From: Mycolicibacterium rhodesiae NBB3
Lineage (GTDB): Bacteria > Actinomycetota > Actinomycetes > Mycobacteriales > Mycobacteriaceae
DNA length: 64,000 nucleotides
Assembly: GCF_000230895.2 (NCBI RefSeq)
Contig: NC_016604.1
Coordinates: forward strand, 372,001-436,000
Reading direction: 5' to 3'
Positions 63,570-64,000 of the stretch are shown here, piece after piece (the stretch's first letter is position 1; the number at the start of each line of letters is the position of its first letter). Under the pieces are notes generated by a model that was not told the DNA's origin, did no database searches, and saw only the letters and a program-made list of their open reading frames with translations. Made by a program: the position numbers and the translations under genes.

Positions 63570-64000
63570 TCAACCCCGAACCAGCTTCAGGTATACGGCG
63601 GTCATCTCCATCCGGAGGGCAAGCAGAGCCAATTGCTCCTCCAGCCGGCCGGGCCCGGCCGGAGCCGTTCCCGGTGCGTGAACGACGTCAGATGTGTCCA
63701 GCGCCAACGCCTCCGGCACATCCTCGGCGTTGATCACGTGGATGTCCTCCATGCCTGCGACCCTGGCCATGACGACGGGTCGCTCGGCGTCGGCGGTCAG
63801 TACGAAGGTCCGCACCCGGGTCGGGAGCGGGCCGTCGATCTGCTCATCGTGGAAGATCGACCGCTCTCGATCCTGTGCGTCGCTCATTCCGCTGCGCAAC
63901 GCAGCCAGCGCATCGGCCAGACCGGCCGCGGCCACGGCGCGATGCGCGACCCGCAGCAAGACAGCCGCGACGTGGCGGGCCAACACGAGCGTCGCCGCGG
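63570..64000 (-). CDS. TobH-like protein, C-terminal part (Rv3256c homologue, 5' end beyond window)
   Basis: Only the last 143 codons are visible. The sequence remains open to the right edge. It includes LADALAALRSGMSDAQDRER, TFVLTADAERPVVMARVAGM and the C-terminal LEEQLALLALRMEMTAVYLKL, the end of a protein that in M. tuberculosis (Rv3256c, about 346 residues) has a SIS-like sugar-phosphate isomerase fold and lies between manB and manA. Function in mannose-phosphate metabolism is inferred from position. It ends 4 bases before manA starts. Confidence 0.85.
   Translation of the reverse strand, partial: AATLVLARHVAAVLLRVAHRAVAAAGLADALAALRSGMSDAQDRERSIFHDEQIDGPLPTRVRTFVLTADAERPVVMARVAGMEDIHVINAEDVPEALALDTSDVVHAPGTAPAGPGRLEEQLALLALRMEMTAVYLKLVRG

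Overview
The window is chromosomal DNA of a mycobacterium, most likely a rapid-growing Mycolicibacterium. It is GC-rich, almost fully coding, and follows the gene order of the M. tuberculosis region Rv3206c-Rv3256c nearly gene for gene: moeZ, DUF3152, fasR, DUF3107, rhlE, a ParA-like gene, gpm2, entC, whiB1, pdtaS, TB7.3, rshA/sigH, a SRAP gene, aroA, rsgA, desA3 and its reductase, secA1, hpf, comF, lpqB, mtrB, mtrA, tmk, sahH, alkX-rubB-rubA-alkB, manA. I see no tRNA, rRNA, insertion sequence, prophage or CRISPR array. The species cannot be named from this sequence alone.

Layout. 1-17 kb holds housekeeping and regulatory core genes: cofactor synthesis, FasR, an RNA helicase, isochorismate synthase, WhiB1 with a likely CRP site, the PdtaS sensor kinase, the tiny ribosomal protein bL37, and SigH with its anti-sigma factor. 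SigH has a clear self-recognised promoter. 17-22 kb is accessory: a TetR/enoyl-CoA hydratase/DUF2071/zinc alcohol dehydrogenase operon, a small secreted protein, and an MpaB-like oxygenase gene flanked by two related small membrane proteins. 22-31 kb returns to core genes (SRAP, aroA, rsgA, desA3 system) and adds a secreted cysteine-protease-like protein and a BCCT osmolyte carrier. 31-41 kb carries a wax ester synthase homologue with a degenerate active site, secA1, hpf, comF, a DUF2252 protein and a three-gene Rieske/membrane electron-transfer module. 41-51 kb has lpqB-mtrB-mtrA followed by a roughly 5 kb accessory signalling island before tmk. 51-64 kb holds a DUF899 protein, a secreted lipase, a haemophore-like protein, sahH, the alkane hydroxylase operon, a DUF559 nuclease-like protein, an amino-acid permease, an FAD oxidoreductase, manA and the start of the TobH-like gene.

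The most interesting part is the island between mtrA and tmk. It encodes an EmbR-like regulator (SARP DNA-binding domain plus FHA), a PknH-like membrane Ser/Thr kinase with a different extracellular domain, a secreted C39/papain-like protein and a secreted Ala/Pro-rich protein. The same tandem motif, two copies of CAAGAATCCC spaced 11 bp apart, sits 64-75 bp upstream of three secreted-protein genes: both island ones and a paralogue of the C39-like protein about 21 kb away beside rsgA. SARP-type regulators commonly bind direct repeats at 11-bp spacing, so kinase, EmbR-like regulator and secreted targets may form one regulon. This link is an inference.

Other patterns: short hairpin-forming tandem repeats that start at or straddle a stop codon within three operons (hpf-secA1, mtrA-mtrB, rubB-alkX); near-identical palindromic operators in front of desA3 and its reductase; and a long 5' leader before hpf that contains a perfect, apparently unused Shine-Dalgarno sequence.
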